Positions 1 to 6,598 of a stretch of DNA of 8,850 bases are shown piece after piece. A program made the translations under genes and the position numbers. How positions within the stretch are numbered: position 1 is the first letter of the stretch; every line of letters starts with the position of its first letter. This DNA comes from Candidatus Solibacter sp. (lineage in GTDB: Bacteria > Acidobacteriota > Terriglobia > Bryobacterales > Bryobacteraceae), in assembly GCA_017883345.1 (NCBI GenBank), contig JADGNT010000162.1:1-8850 (forward strand), given 5' to 3'. The notes under the pieces are model-generated. The model searched no databases. It worked only from the letters and a program-made list of their open reading frames with translations, and was not told where the DNA came from.

Positions 1-29
1 TCACGCTAAACTGATCTTTTGGTACGAAT

Positions 30-2075
30 ATGAAACTGCGCGGCATCTTACTCGTGTGCGCCTTGGCGCTGCCGGTTGTGGCGGACGAAGGCATGTGGCT
101 CTTCAATCAGTTTCCCAAGAGTCAGGTCCAGCAGAAATACAGCGTGGAGGTGACCGATGCCTTCCTGGAACATCTGCGCCTCTCCTCCGTGCGCATCGGC
201 GGCGGTTCGGGCTCGTTCGTATCGCCCCATGGTCTGATCTTCACTAACCATCACGTGGCCAGCGATTGTATTTCCAAGCTCGGCAGCGCGCAGCACGACT
301 ATATGAAGGAGGGCTTCTCCGCCGCCGGCCCGCCACAGGAACTACCGTGCCCGGACATGGAGGCCAATGTCCTGGTGGCGCTGGATGACGTGACACAGCA
401 GGTCAAAGAGGCCGCCAAGGATGAAACCGTGCCGGCCGAGGCGTTACAGAAGCGCCGCGCCGCCATCGCCCGCCTCGAAAAAGAGTGCATCGATAAGACC
501 GGCAACAATTGCGCCGTGGTCAAGTTCTTCTCCGGCGAGCGCTACGACCTCTATCAATATCGCCGCTATACCGACCTGCGTCTGGTATTCGCACCGGAGT
601 TCGGCATCGCCTTCTTCGGCGGCGATCCCGATAACTTCACCTACCCCCGCTATGACTTGGATATCGCTTTCCTGCGCGCCTACGAAAATGGCCAGCCGGC
701 GTCCACCCCGCAGTACCTCGCGTGGAGCGCCACGGGCGTCAAGGATGCCGATCTGGTGTTTGTGGCCGGGAATCCCGCGACCACGTCGCGCCTGGCCACC
801 GGTTCGCAGCTCGCCTTTTACCGCGATGCGCAATTGCCGCTGCAACTCGCGCGTCTCCAGACGCGCATCGCCATCCTGCGCGAATACGGAGCGCGCAACG
901 AAGACAACCGCCGCGCCGCGCAGCGCAGCCTGTTCGGCTTTTCCAATAGCTTCAAATCCCTCAACGGGAAGTCGCTCGGCCTGAAAGATCAACGCCTCGT
1001 AACGCGTAAGGCGGCCTTGGAAACGAAGCTGCGCAAAGCCGTGGAGAACGATCCCAAACTGGGAGCGGGCGCCGCCAAGGTTTGGGACGACGTGGCCCTC
1101 GCCTACAAAACGTGGGCGCCCATGGAGAAACCGTTCGAACTGCTGGAGCGCCCGGCCGCGCAAGGGTCGTCGCTGTTCCGCATCGCGCGCCAGATCGTGC
1201 GCCTCTCCGAAGAGCGCGGCAAGCCCAACGATCGGCGCCTCACGGAGTTTCGCGATAGCGCCCGCAAGACGCTGGAACTGGCGCTCTACTCGCCCGCGTC
1301 GATCGATGACGGCCTGGAGATCGTTCTGCTCACGCAGTACTTCGAAGAATTGAAAGCCCTCGGCGATAACGAAGCCCCGGTGAAGGCGATCCTCCAAGGA
1401 CGCACGCCGCGGCAGGCCGCCGAAGCCTTTGTGCGCGGCAGCAAATTGAAAGATGTCGCCGAGCGCAAGCGGCTCGCGGCGGATGGCGCGGCGCTGGCGA
1501 AATCCGGCGATACGATGATTCACCTGGCGCAACTGCTGGACGCGCCGGCGCGCAAGCTGCGCCAGAAATACGAAGACTCCATCGAATCCCTGGAGGCGTC
1601 CAGCGTAGAGCGCATCGCGCAGTATCGCTTTAAAGTGATGGGCGCCACCGACTACCCCGATGCCACCTTCACGCCGCGCGTCTCGTTCGGCGTAGTCAAA
1701 GGCTATCGCGACAAGACCGAAGCGCCCGTGCCGTACGCCACCACCTTCGGCGGGCTGTATCATCGCGCCGGCAAGGACGATCCGTACATCCTGCCCGCGC
1801 GCTGGGTCGAAGCCAAAGCGGCGCTGGACCCGATCGTGGCGTTCAACTTCGTCAGCACCTGCGACATCACGGGCGGCAATTCCGGCAGCCCCACCGTGAA
1901 CATCAAGGGCGAGATCGTGGGCATCGTGTTCGACAGCAATATCGAGAGCCTCCCGATCACGTATCTGTACAGCGAAGAACAGGCCCGCAGCGTCCATGTG
2001 GCGTCGCAAGGCATCGTGGCGGCGCTGAAAAAAGTCTACCGGGCAGACGGCTTGCTGAAGGAATTGGGTCAGTAG
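30..2075 (+). CDS. S46 family dipeptidyl-peptidase (DPP7/DPP11 type), secreted
   Basis: Exported serine exopeptidase expected to release N-terminal dipeptides from oligopeptides in the periplasm. A signal peptide is visible (residues 1-18, charged start then hydrophobic run, cleavage probably VVA/DEG). The chymotrypsin-like triad is recognisable: His75 in TNHH, Asp211 in YDLDIAF, and Ser618 in GGNSGSP. Counting from Ser618, Phe634 and Ser636 fall where the characterised enzymes have Phe671 and residue 673. From family knowledge, Gly at 673 marks DPP7 and Arg or Ser marks DPP11, so preference for Asp/Glu at P1 is inferred. The length (681 aa) is slightly under the usual 710-720. The usual WxWPRHTGD stretch before the catalytic Asp reads FTYPRYDLD here, a clear divergence. 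Cys153 and Cys161 could form a disulfide. The ATG at 30 is chosen because the signal peptide follows directly; no good ribosome site is visible, and only 29 bases precede it. The next gene starts 115 bases after its stop. Confidence 0.93.
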   Translation: MKLRGILLVCALALPVVADEGMWLFNQFPKSQVQQKYSVEVTDAFLEHLRLSSVRIGGGSGSFVSPHGLIFTNHHVASDCISKLGSAQHDYMKEGFSAAGPPQELPCPDMEANVLVALDDVTQQVKEAAKDETVPAEALQKRRAAIARLEKECIDKTGNNCAVVKFFSGERYDLYQYRRYTDLRLVFAPEFGIAFFGGDPDNFTYPRYDLDIAFLRAYENGQPASTPQYLAWSATGVKDADLVFVAGNPATTSRLATGSQLAFYRDAQLPLQLARLQTRIAILREYGARNEDNRRAAQRSLFGFSNSFKSLNGKSLGLKDQRLVTRKAALETKLRKAVENDPKLGAGAAKVWDDVALAYKTWAPMEKPFELLERPAAQGSSLFRIARQIVRLSEERGKPNDRRLTEFRDSARKTLELALYSPASIDDGLEIVLLTQYFEELKALGDNEAPVKAILQGRTPRQAAEAFVRGSKLKDVAERKRLAADGAALAKSGDTMIHLAQLLDAPARKLRQKYEDSIESLEASSVERIAQYRFKVMGATDYPDATFTPRVSFGVVKGYRDKTEAPVPYATTFGGLYHRAGKDDPYILPARWVEAKAALDPIVAFNFVSTCDITGGNSGSPTVNIKGEIVGIVFDSNIESLPITYLYSEEQARSVHVASQGIVAALKKVYRADGLLKELGQ

Positions 2076-2190
2076 TGCGGCCCGTCACACTCCTGCTCCT
2101 GGCCGGCAGACGCCGCCATCGCCCAGCGAGGCAGAGGTGGATCAGGCGGCGGACCTCTTCCTGAAATCCGCAAACTGATACGCTCAAGAA

Positions 2191-5100
2191 ATGCGTTCCG
2201 CTACTCTCGCCCTCGTTCTCTGCGGCGTCGCCCACACCGCCGCGCTGCCCGCCAATCTCTTCGATCGACTGCAGTGGCGCATGATCGGACCCTTTCGCGG
2301 CGGACGCATCTCCTCGGTCAGTGGCGTGGCCGGCGACAGCACCACCTTCTACTTCGGCAGCGTGGGCGGCGGCGTGTGGAAGACCACCAACACCGGCACT
2401 ACGTGGTCGCCCATCTTCGATTCCGAGCCCATCGCTTCCATCGGTGCGCTCGCCGTCGCGCCGTCGAACCCCAGCGTGATCTACGCGGGAACCGGCGAGG
2501 CCGATATCCGCAGCCAGATCGGCTTCGGCGATGGCATCTATAAATCCACCGACGCTGGCAAAACATGGAACAACGCCGGCCTACGCGACACGCGCCAGAT
2601 CGCCGCCATCCAAGTCGACCCCCGCAATCCCGATCTCGTCTACGTCGCCGCCCTCGGCCACGTCTACGGGCCAAACGCCGAGCGCGGCGTCTTCCGTTCC
2701 TCCGATGGCGGCCGCTCCTGGACCAAAATCCTCGACCGCGGACCCGAAACCGGCGCGGTCGATCTCGCTTTCGACCCCACCAATTCCAAAACCATCTACG
2801 CCACCGTATGGACCGCTCACCGTCCGCCATGGAGCACGTACGCTCCCATCGAAGGCCCGGGCAGCGGCCTCTTCAAGACCATCGATGGCGGCGATCATTG
2901 GACGCAACTCACCGCGCACGGTCTGCCCGAAGTCCAGTGGGGACGCAGCGGTGTCGCCGTGGCCGCCGGCGGACGCCGCGTCTACGTCCTGATCGACGCC
3001 CCCGGCGCCGGCGGACTTTATCGCTCCGATGACGCCGGCGCCACCTGGACCCGCGCCTCCGCCGACGCCCGCATCACCAGCCGCGCCTGGTACTTCAGCG
3101 AAATCACCGTCGACCCCAAGAACGCCGACGTGGTCTACGCTCCCAACGTCGCGCTCTATCGCTCCACCGATGGCGGGCGCAATTTCACCGTGCTCAAAGG
3201 CCAGCCCGGCGGCGACGATTACCGCGCTCTCTGGGTCGACCCCACCGAATCCCGCCGCATGATTCTCGGCAGCGACCAGGGCACCAACATCAGCGTCGAT
3301 GGCGGCCAAACCTGGAGCACCTGGTACAACCAACCCACCGCGCAGATGTACCACGTCGTCACCGACAACCAATTTCCCTACCACGTCTACGGATCCCAGC
3401 AGGATAGCGGCACCGCCGCCATTCCGAGCCGCACCGATCACGGCCAGATCGACGCCCGCGATTGGTACTCCGTGGGCGGCGCCGAGAGCGGCTACATCGC
3501 CGTCGATCCCAAGAACCAGAACATCCTTTACGTCGGCAATACCAACGGCAGCCTGGCGCGCTTCGATAAACGTACCGGCCAATCGCAGAACATCACGCCC
3601 TGGCCGGTGCGTGGCGGCGGCCCCACCGCCAACATCTCCACGCAGAAATATCGCTTCCCCTGGACCGCCCCGCTGGTCTTCGCTCCGCTCGAGCCCGACA
3701 CGCTCTACTACGGCTCGCAATACCTGCTGAAGACCACCGATGGCGGCCTCACCTGGCATGAGATCAGCGGCGATCTCACCGGCGATACGCGCGGCTCTAT
3801 GAACAATGATGCGCGCACCGCCAAAGCGGCGCCCACCGTCCCGGTGACCCCCGAAAACGCCCGCGAACTCGGCTTCGGCGTGATCTATTCCATCGCTCCC
3901 TCGCCGCTCGGCGCCGGCATGGTCTGGGCCGGCAGCGATACCGGCCTGATCCACCTGACGCGCGACGGCGGCAAGACGTGGGCCAACGTCACCCCGCCCT
4001 CTGTCGCCGCCTGGAGCAAGGTCACGCAGATCGAAGCCTCCCACTTCGACCCCGGCACCGCCTGGGCCGCCGTGGATCGCCATCGCCGCGAAGACTACCA
4101 GCCGTACATCTACCGCACGCACGATTTTGGCAAAACCTGGTCGCTCGCGGTCGACGGCCTCGCCGCGCCGGCCTACCTCAACTCCATCAAGGAAGACCCC
4201 GCGCGCCAAGGCCTGCTCTACGCCGCTACCGAACTCGGCGTCGCGGTTTCCTTCGATGATGCCGCCCACTGGCAGCCGCTCCAACTGAATCTGCCCGCCG
4301 TCAGCGTGCGCGATCTGGTCGTCCACGGCGACGACCTGGTGATCGCCACCCACGGCCGCGGCTTCTGGATTCTCGACAACATCACGCCGCTGCGCCAGGT
4401 GGACGAGCGCTCTGCCGCCACCGATTACGTGCTCTACCACCCCGCCACCGCCGTGCGCATGAATCCCGAGAGCTTCTTCGGCACGCCCTTCCCGCCGGAA
4501 GAACCTAAGGCGCAGAATCCGCCCGATGGCGCCATCGTCGATTTCTATCTCAAAGCGGCGCCCTCCGGCGATGTGACCCTGGAGATCCTGGATGCGAAGG
4601 GTGAGGTCATGCGCACTTATTCCAGCAAGCCGCGCCCCGAAACGCCGCGCCGCCCCGGAGCAGTCGCCGATTACTGGATCCCGCCGCCCTCCCACCTCAC
4701 CGCCCGGCCCGGGATGAACCGCTTCGCCTGGGACCTGCGTTACGGCGCGCCCGGCGAAGAAGGCGCCGCCGCCGGCCCGCAGGTGCTGCCCGGAACGTAT
4801 ACTGTCCGCCTGAGCGCCGCCGGCCGCGGCGCAACGCAACCGCTCCAAGTGACGCTGGACCCGCGCTCCACCGCCACCCCCGCGGAAATCCAGAAGCGCT
4901 TCGACCTATCGATCTCCCTGTGGCGCGACATGAACCGCGCCGCCGAAGCCTCCCGCGAAGGCGCGGCGCTGCGCCGCGCGCTCGCCGGCCTGCGCCAGTC
5001 CGCCGCGCCGGAAGTCGCGGCGAAACTCAATGCGCTCGACGCCGATGCCGCCCGTATTCTCGGCGCCGGCGGCGGCGGCAGGGGTGGACGCGGCGGAGCT

Positions 5101-5301
5101 GCCGCCGGAGGAACCACCATCGCTGGGGTGACGGCGCTGATGGGCACCGCCCTGGGAGTCGCCGAGAGCGCCGACCGCACCCCGCCTGCCACCGCCTATG
5201 AAATCGCCCGGCAGGCGACGCGCGATCTGGCCACCTTGCTGGCCAATTGGAAGACTCTGCGCGACACCAGGTTCAAGGAACTCAACCTGCTGCCGCGTTG
5301 A
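2191..5301 (+). CDS. Secreted Asp-box (BNR/VPS10-type) beta-propeller protein
   Basis: Large exported protein of the BNR-repeat 'glycosyl hydrolase'/sortilin-like family common in Acidobacteriota; no enzymatic activity is established for this group. A signal peptide occupies about residues 1-19 (one Arg, then a hydrophobic run). About eleven Asp-box motifs of the S/T-x-D-x-G-x-T-W type are visible near residues 64, 118, 169, 229, 278, 324, 367, 514, 589, 642 and 687, enough for one or two beta-propellers; a 140-residue stretch (about 375-513) has none. The opening WRMIGPFRGGRISS is characteristic of the family. After the propeller comes a beta-rich Ig/FlgD-like segment (about 780-880, with FAWDLRY and LPGTYTVRL), then a helical tail interrupted by a Gly/Arg-rich linker (about 958-974). 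The ATG at 2191 is preceded only by a weak purine run. It is probably co-oriented cargo with the S46 peptidase, but a shared transcript is not proven. A role in binding or processing extracellular polymer or peptide is inference. Confidence 0.9.
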   Translation: MRSATLALVLCGVAHTAALPANLFDRLQWRMIGPFRGGRISSVSGVAGDSTTFYFGSVGGGVWKTTNTGTTWSPIFDSEPIASIGALAVAPSNPSVIYAGTGEADIRSQIGFGDGIYKSTDAGKTWNNAGLRDTRQIAAIQVDPRNPDLVYVAALGHVYGPNAERGVFRSSDGGRSWTKILDRGPETGAVDLAFDPTNSKTIYATVWTAHRPPWSTYAPIEGPGSGLFKTIDGGDHWTQLTAHGLPEVQWGRSGVAVAAGGRRVYVLIDAPGAGGLYRSDDAGATWTRASADARITSRAWYFSEITVDPKNADVVYAPNVALYRSTDGGRNFTVLKGQPGGDDYRALWVDPTESRRMILGSDQGTNISVDGGQTWSTWYNQPTAQMYHVVTDNQFPYHVYGSQQDSGTAAIPSRTDHGQIDARDWYSVGGAESGYIAVDPKNQNILYVGNTNGSLARFDKRTGQSQNITPWPVRGGGPTANISTQKYRFPWTAPLVFAPLEPDTLYYGSQYLLKTTDGGLTWHEISGDLTGDTRGSMNNDARTAKAAPTVPVTPENARELGFGVIYSIAPSPLGAGMVWAGSDTGLIHLTRDGGKTWANVTPPSVAAWSKVTQIEASHFDPGTAWAAVDRHRREDYQPYIYRTHDFGKTWSLAVDGLAAPAYLNSIKEDPARQGLLYAATELGVAVSFDDAAHWQPLQLNLPAVSVRDLVVHGDDLVIATHGRGFWILDNITPLRQVDERSAATDYVLYHPATAVRMNPESFFGTPFPPEEPKAQNPPDGAIVDFYLKAAPSGDVTLEILDAKGEVMRTYSSKPRPETPRRPGAVADYWIPPPSHLTARPGMNRFAWDLRYGAPGEEGAAAGPQVLPGTYTVRLSAAGRGATQPLQVTLDPRSTATPAEIQKRFDLSISLWRDMNRAAEASREGAALRRALAGLRQSAAPEVAAKLNALDADAARILGAGGGGRGGRGGAAAGGTTIAGVTALMGTALGVAESADRTPPATAYEIARQATRDLATLLANWKTLRDTRFKELNLLPR

Positions 5302-5349
5302 CAGACGAGAGCGTCTGTCCCACATGTGGGGCAGGCGCTTTCGCCTGCC
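5301..5349. repeat. Three-hairpin palindromic repeat element, intact copy
   Basis: Three self-complementary units lie end to end. ACAGACG-AGAG-CGTCTGT (5301-5318) is a perfect 7-bp stem. CCCACATGTGGG (5319-5330) is a perfect 12-base palindrome. GGCAGGCG-CTTT-CGCCTGCC (5330-5349) is a perfect 8-bp stem. The first base belongs to the stop codon of the propeller gene. The minus strand contains GTGGGACAGACG (5323-5312), the same 12-mer that borders the intron at 8522, in an element of similar layout. Two related copies in 8.8 kb suggest a dispersed repeat family; similar palindromes are remembered from Solibacter-like genomes but were not checked here. Confidence 0.75.
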
Positions 5350-5361
5350 AACTGATTTTTT
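5330..5361 (+). terminator. Possible Rho-independent terminator after the propeller gene
   Basis: A G+C-rich 8-bp stem with a CTTT loop (5330-5349) is followed, after six bases, by a run of six T (5356-5361). It sits between convergent genes, where termination is expected. The gap between stem and T-run is longer than in a textbook terminator, and the hairpin is also part of the repeat element, so the role is inferred. Confidence 0.45.
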
Positions 5362-5404
5362 CTCAGCTTATGACGCGCAAGGCGCCACTGGGCGCGACGC
5401 GCGC

Positions 5405-5875
5405 TCAGTCAGCCAGATCGGCGACCTGTACGATGTGCGCCCGGCGCAGGATCGGCCAGGGGATGTCCTCTTCGACGGCGAAAACGAGTTTTCGGCCCAG
5501 TACGCGCGCTTCCGCCAGAATGGCGGTGAGCGCCGCGTCAAGCAGGTGAACGCGTCCATGGCCGCCGCCACGGGCTGCATTCGTCACCAGGCTCAGACCG
5601 TCCACCAGCACTAAGTCGTGGCTCTCGATGGCATCTTCGATCATGCGGAAGAATGCCTCCTCAATGGCCGCCGGCCCTTGCGCCTGGCGTTCGTTCATAA
5701 ATTGTTGCGCACCCAGAAACACCCCTCCCCGCACGGCCTGCACGGCCTTCAGAATCGCGGTTTTGCCGGCGCCTGCCACACCCCTGAGAACTGCCACCGG
5801 GCTCACGGCGAGGTGGGCCAGCAGACTGTCGGCAGCCTCCTGTTGAACGGAAGTGAGAACGATTTCGAGTTTCAT
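5405..5875 (-). CDS. Small P-loop NTPase, AAA-like core only
   Basis: A 156-residue ATP-binding protein of unknown function. The Walker A motif GVAGAGKT is at residues 32-39. A Walker B-like strand LVLVDG has its acidic residue at Asp92. A later strand, GRKLVFAVEEDIP (about 128-139), sits where AAA proteins carry sensor 1. The ending RRAHIVQVADLAD resembles the strand that normally leads into the AAA C-terminal lid, but the protein stops there, so lid and sensor 2 are missing. The N-terminus (LTSVQQEAADSLL just before Walker A) recalls the Q-motif region of SF1 helicases, so a helicase-derived fragment is an alternative. The ATG at 5875 is the only start in the open frame (an in-frame TAG lies 12 codons upstream); no Shine-Dalgarno precedes it. 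It is convergent with the propeller gene and alone in its transcript apart from a leader ORF. It is either a true minimal NTPase or a 3'-truncated gene. Confidence 0.7.
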   Translation of the reverse strand: MKLEIVLTSVQQEAADSLLAHLAVSPVAVLRGVAGAGKTAILKAVQAVRGGVFLGAQQFMNERQAQGPAAIEEAFFRMIEDAIESHDLVLVDGLSLVTNAARGGGHGRVHLLDAALTAILAEARVLGRKLVFAVEEDIPWPILRRAHIVQVADLAD

Positions 5876-5929
5876 TGGAATAGACCAGCCCGGGCACGGG
5901 GAAAGACACTACGACCCGGAATTCAACTA

Positions 5930-5988
5930 CTAAGTGGGAGAACAGAACTTAGGCGAGAGTACGGGAACCGGAAAGCAGGCACTCTCGC
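5930..5988 (-). promoter_or_regulatory. Two adjacent stem-loops in the leader of the P-loop NTPase gene
   Basis: Read on the minus strand, GCGAGAGT (5988-5981) pairs perfectly with ACTCTCGC (5960-5953) around a 20-nt loop. Immediately after it, CTAAGT (5952-5947) pairs with ACTTAG (5935-5930) around an 11-nt loop. The first stem lies inside the 21-codon leader ORF and the second begins at its stop codon. This juxtaposition is what an attenuator or translation-coupled leader would look like. No T-run follows, so control of translation would be more likely than transcription termination. Function is inferred only from the geometry. Confidence 0.4.
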
Positions 5989-6014
5989 GTCGAGTCAGTT
6001 GGATGATTCTTCAA
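5949..6014 (-). CDS. Possible 21-codon leader ORF upstream of the NTPase gene
   Basis: A TTG start at 6014 is preceded at a spacing of 7 nt by AAAGGAGG (6029-6022), by far the best Shine-Dalgarno match in the window. The peptide would be MKNHPTDSTRECLLSGSRTLA, ending in TAA at 5949. It is in a different frame from the NTPase, whose start lies 73 bases further on and lacks a ribosome site. The peptide shows no known domain and no run of one amino acid that would mark a classic attenuator. It may be a regulatory leader peptide, or the ribosome site may be a relic of a lost gene. Confidence 0.3.
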   Translation of the reverse strand: MKNHPTDSTRECLLSGSRTLA

Positions 6015-6054
6015 AGATATGCCTCCTTTCTTAAGCTGAAAACATACTTTTATA

Positions 6055-6083
6055 AGTTTATCACGGCGGGGTATGGGCATCAA
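6055..6083 (-). promoter_or_regulatory. Candidate promoter for the P-loop NTPase leader
   Basis: On the minus strand, TTGATG (6083-6078) and TAAACT (6060-6055) are separated by exactly 17 bases, a sigma-70-like arrangement with four of six consensus matches in each hexamer. The surroundings (6030-6060) are the most A+T-rich stretch of the window. The predicted start near 6048 would give a leader of about 170 nt that includes the strong Shine-Dalgarno and both stem-loops. Confidence 0.4.
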
Positions 6084-6112
6084 CGCGTTTTTGATTAAGC
6101 CGGCTTCATGCG

Positions 6113-6156
6113 CGGATCGATCCGTATTGACTTTGCGCAGCAAAGTTGTTTACGAT
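6113..6156 (+). promoter_or_regulatory. Promoter with overlapping palindromes (putative operators) for the lipoprotein gene
   Basis: TTGACT (6127-6132) and TACGAT (6151-6156) are 18 bases apart, a good housekeeping-type promoter. The spacer holds an interrupted perfect palindrome, ACTTTGC-GCA-GCAAAGT (6130-6146). A second, CGGATCGATCCG (6113-6124), abuts the -35 box. Both are placed where a repressor or activator dimer could bind. A third palindrome, AAGCCGGCTT, lies at 6097-6106 toward the divergent promoter. The -10 box ends seven bases before the ATG at 6164, which predicts a leaderless or nearly leaderless mRNA. Confidence 0.5.
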
Positions 6157-6163
6157 TGCAGCT

Positions 6164-6487
6164 ATGAGAATCGGGCAAATCCTGCTCTGCGCGGCTGCGC
6201 TCTTTCTCGTTGGGTGCAGTCGGCATAATAATCTCCTGCTCGGCCGCGTCGAGTCTCCGGTCGGCGCAAACACGGTCGTCGTCACGGACTGCTATCGCAC
6301 CAGCGTTCCCGGCCCGGAACGGGTGGCAGCGACGGCTTACCATTACATGCCCTGCCGGGACGCGGACGTGTGGATCCGCGGGGAGGAACTCACGGTGAAC
6401 GGCACGAGCTATGGCCACTTGAATCCGGGCGATGGCGTGTTGGTGGATCACGGGGTGGTTTCGATCGAGCGTAAGCCGGAACGCTAA
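6164..6487 (+). CDS. Small putative lipoprotein of unknown function
   Basis: A 107-residue protein with a short charged start (MR), a hydrophobic segment (about 3-17) and a lipobox LVGC with the modifiable Cys at residue 18, so it is expected to be anchored in a membrane on the periplasmic side. The mature part carries two more cysteines (in VVTDCYRT and HYMPCRD) that could form a disulfide, and a predicted beta-rich C-terminal half (VWIRGEELTVNGTSYGHLNPGDGVLVDHGVVSIE) resembling a small barrel. I do not recognise the family. The ATG at 6164 is preferred over the in-frame TTG at 6146: the TTG lies within the promoter spacer just upstream of the -10 box, and the ATG start places the lipobox at normal distance. 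No ribosome site precedes the ATG, consistent with leaderless translation. It stands alone, divergent from the NTPase gene. Confidence 0.7.
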   Translation: MRIGQILLCAAALFLVGCSRHNNLLLGRVESPVGANTVVVTDCYRTSVPGPERVAATAYHYMPCRDADVWIRGEELTVNGTSYGHLNPGDGVLVDHGVVSIERKPER

Positions 6488-6573
6488 CCGTTGGGGGGGC
6501 ATGCTTTAGCTTGCCGGTCGCCCGCGTGGTTTAGATCGCTCGCAAACAGCAACCCCAACCGCGAGCGCCGGCC
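6488..6573. other. Convergent intergenic spacer with inverted repeats
   Basis: No gene is seen between the lipoprotein and the reductase operon. GGCATGC-TTTA-GCTTGCC (6498-6515) forms a stem with one mismatch and no T-run, perhaps a weak terminator or another palindromic repeat. CGCTCGC (6537-6543) pairs perfectly with GCGAGCG (6561-6567) around 17 bases. Neither shares the 12-mer core of the other repeats. Confidence 0.4.
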
Positions 6574-6598
6574 AAAAATCGGACTGGCGAAGTCCGCG
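6574..6598 (-). terminator. Rho-independent terminator of the reductase operon
   Basis: Read on the minus strand, directly after the TAG stop of the NmrA-like gene, CGGACT-TCGCC-AGTCCG (6596-6580) forms a perfect 6-bp stem and is followed by ATTTTT (6579-6574). Stem, short loop, T-run and position all fit an intrinsic terminator. Confidence 0.7.

Noticed and set aside
444..2009. 521-codon open frame on the minus strand
   Set aside because: It is antisense to the S46 gene, which has the catalytic motifs; long antisense frames are expected with C/G-ending codons at this G+C content.
2101..2178. Stretch between the first two genes reading PSEAEVDQAADLFLKSAN followed by a stop, looking like the tail of a lost gene
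   Set aside because: There is no start codon and only about 25 residues; the composition is suggestive but not enough to call a pseudogene. The S46 protein already ends normally.
2581..4848. 755-codon open frame on the minus strand
   Set aside because: It is antisense to the Asp-box protein, low in complexity (Gly/Ala/Val/Asp-rich), and shows no domain.
6146..6163. In-frame TTG start adding six residues to the lipoprotein
   Set aside because: It falls within the promoter spacer, just upstream of the -10 box, and would lengthen the signal sequence without a ribosome site.
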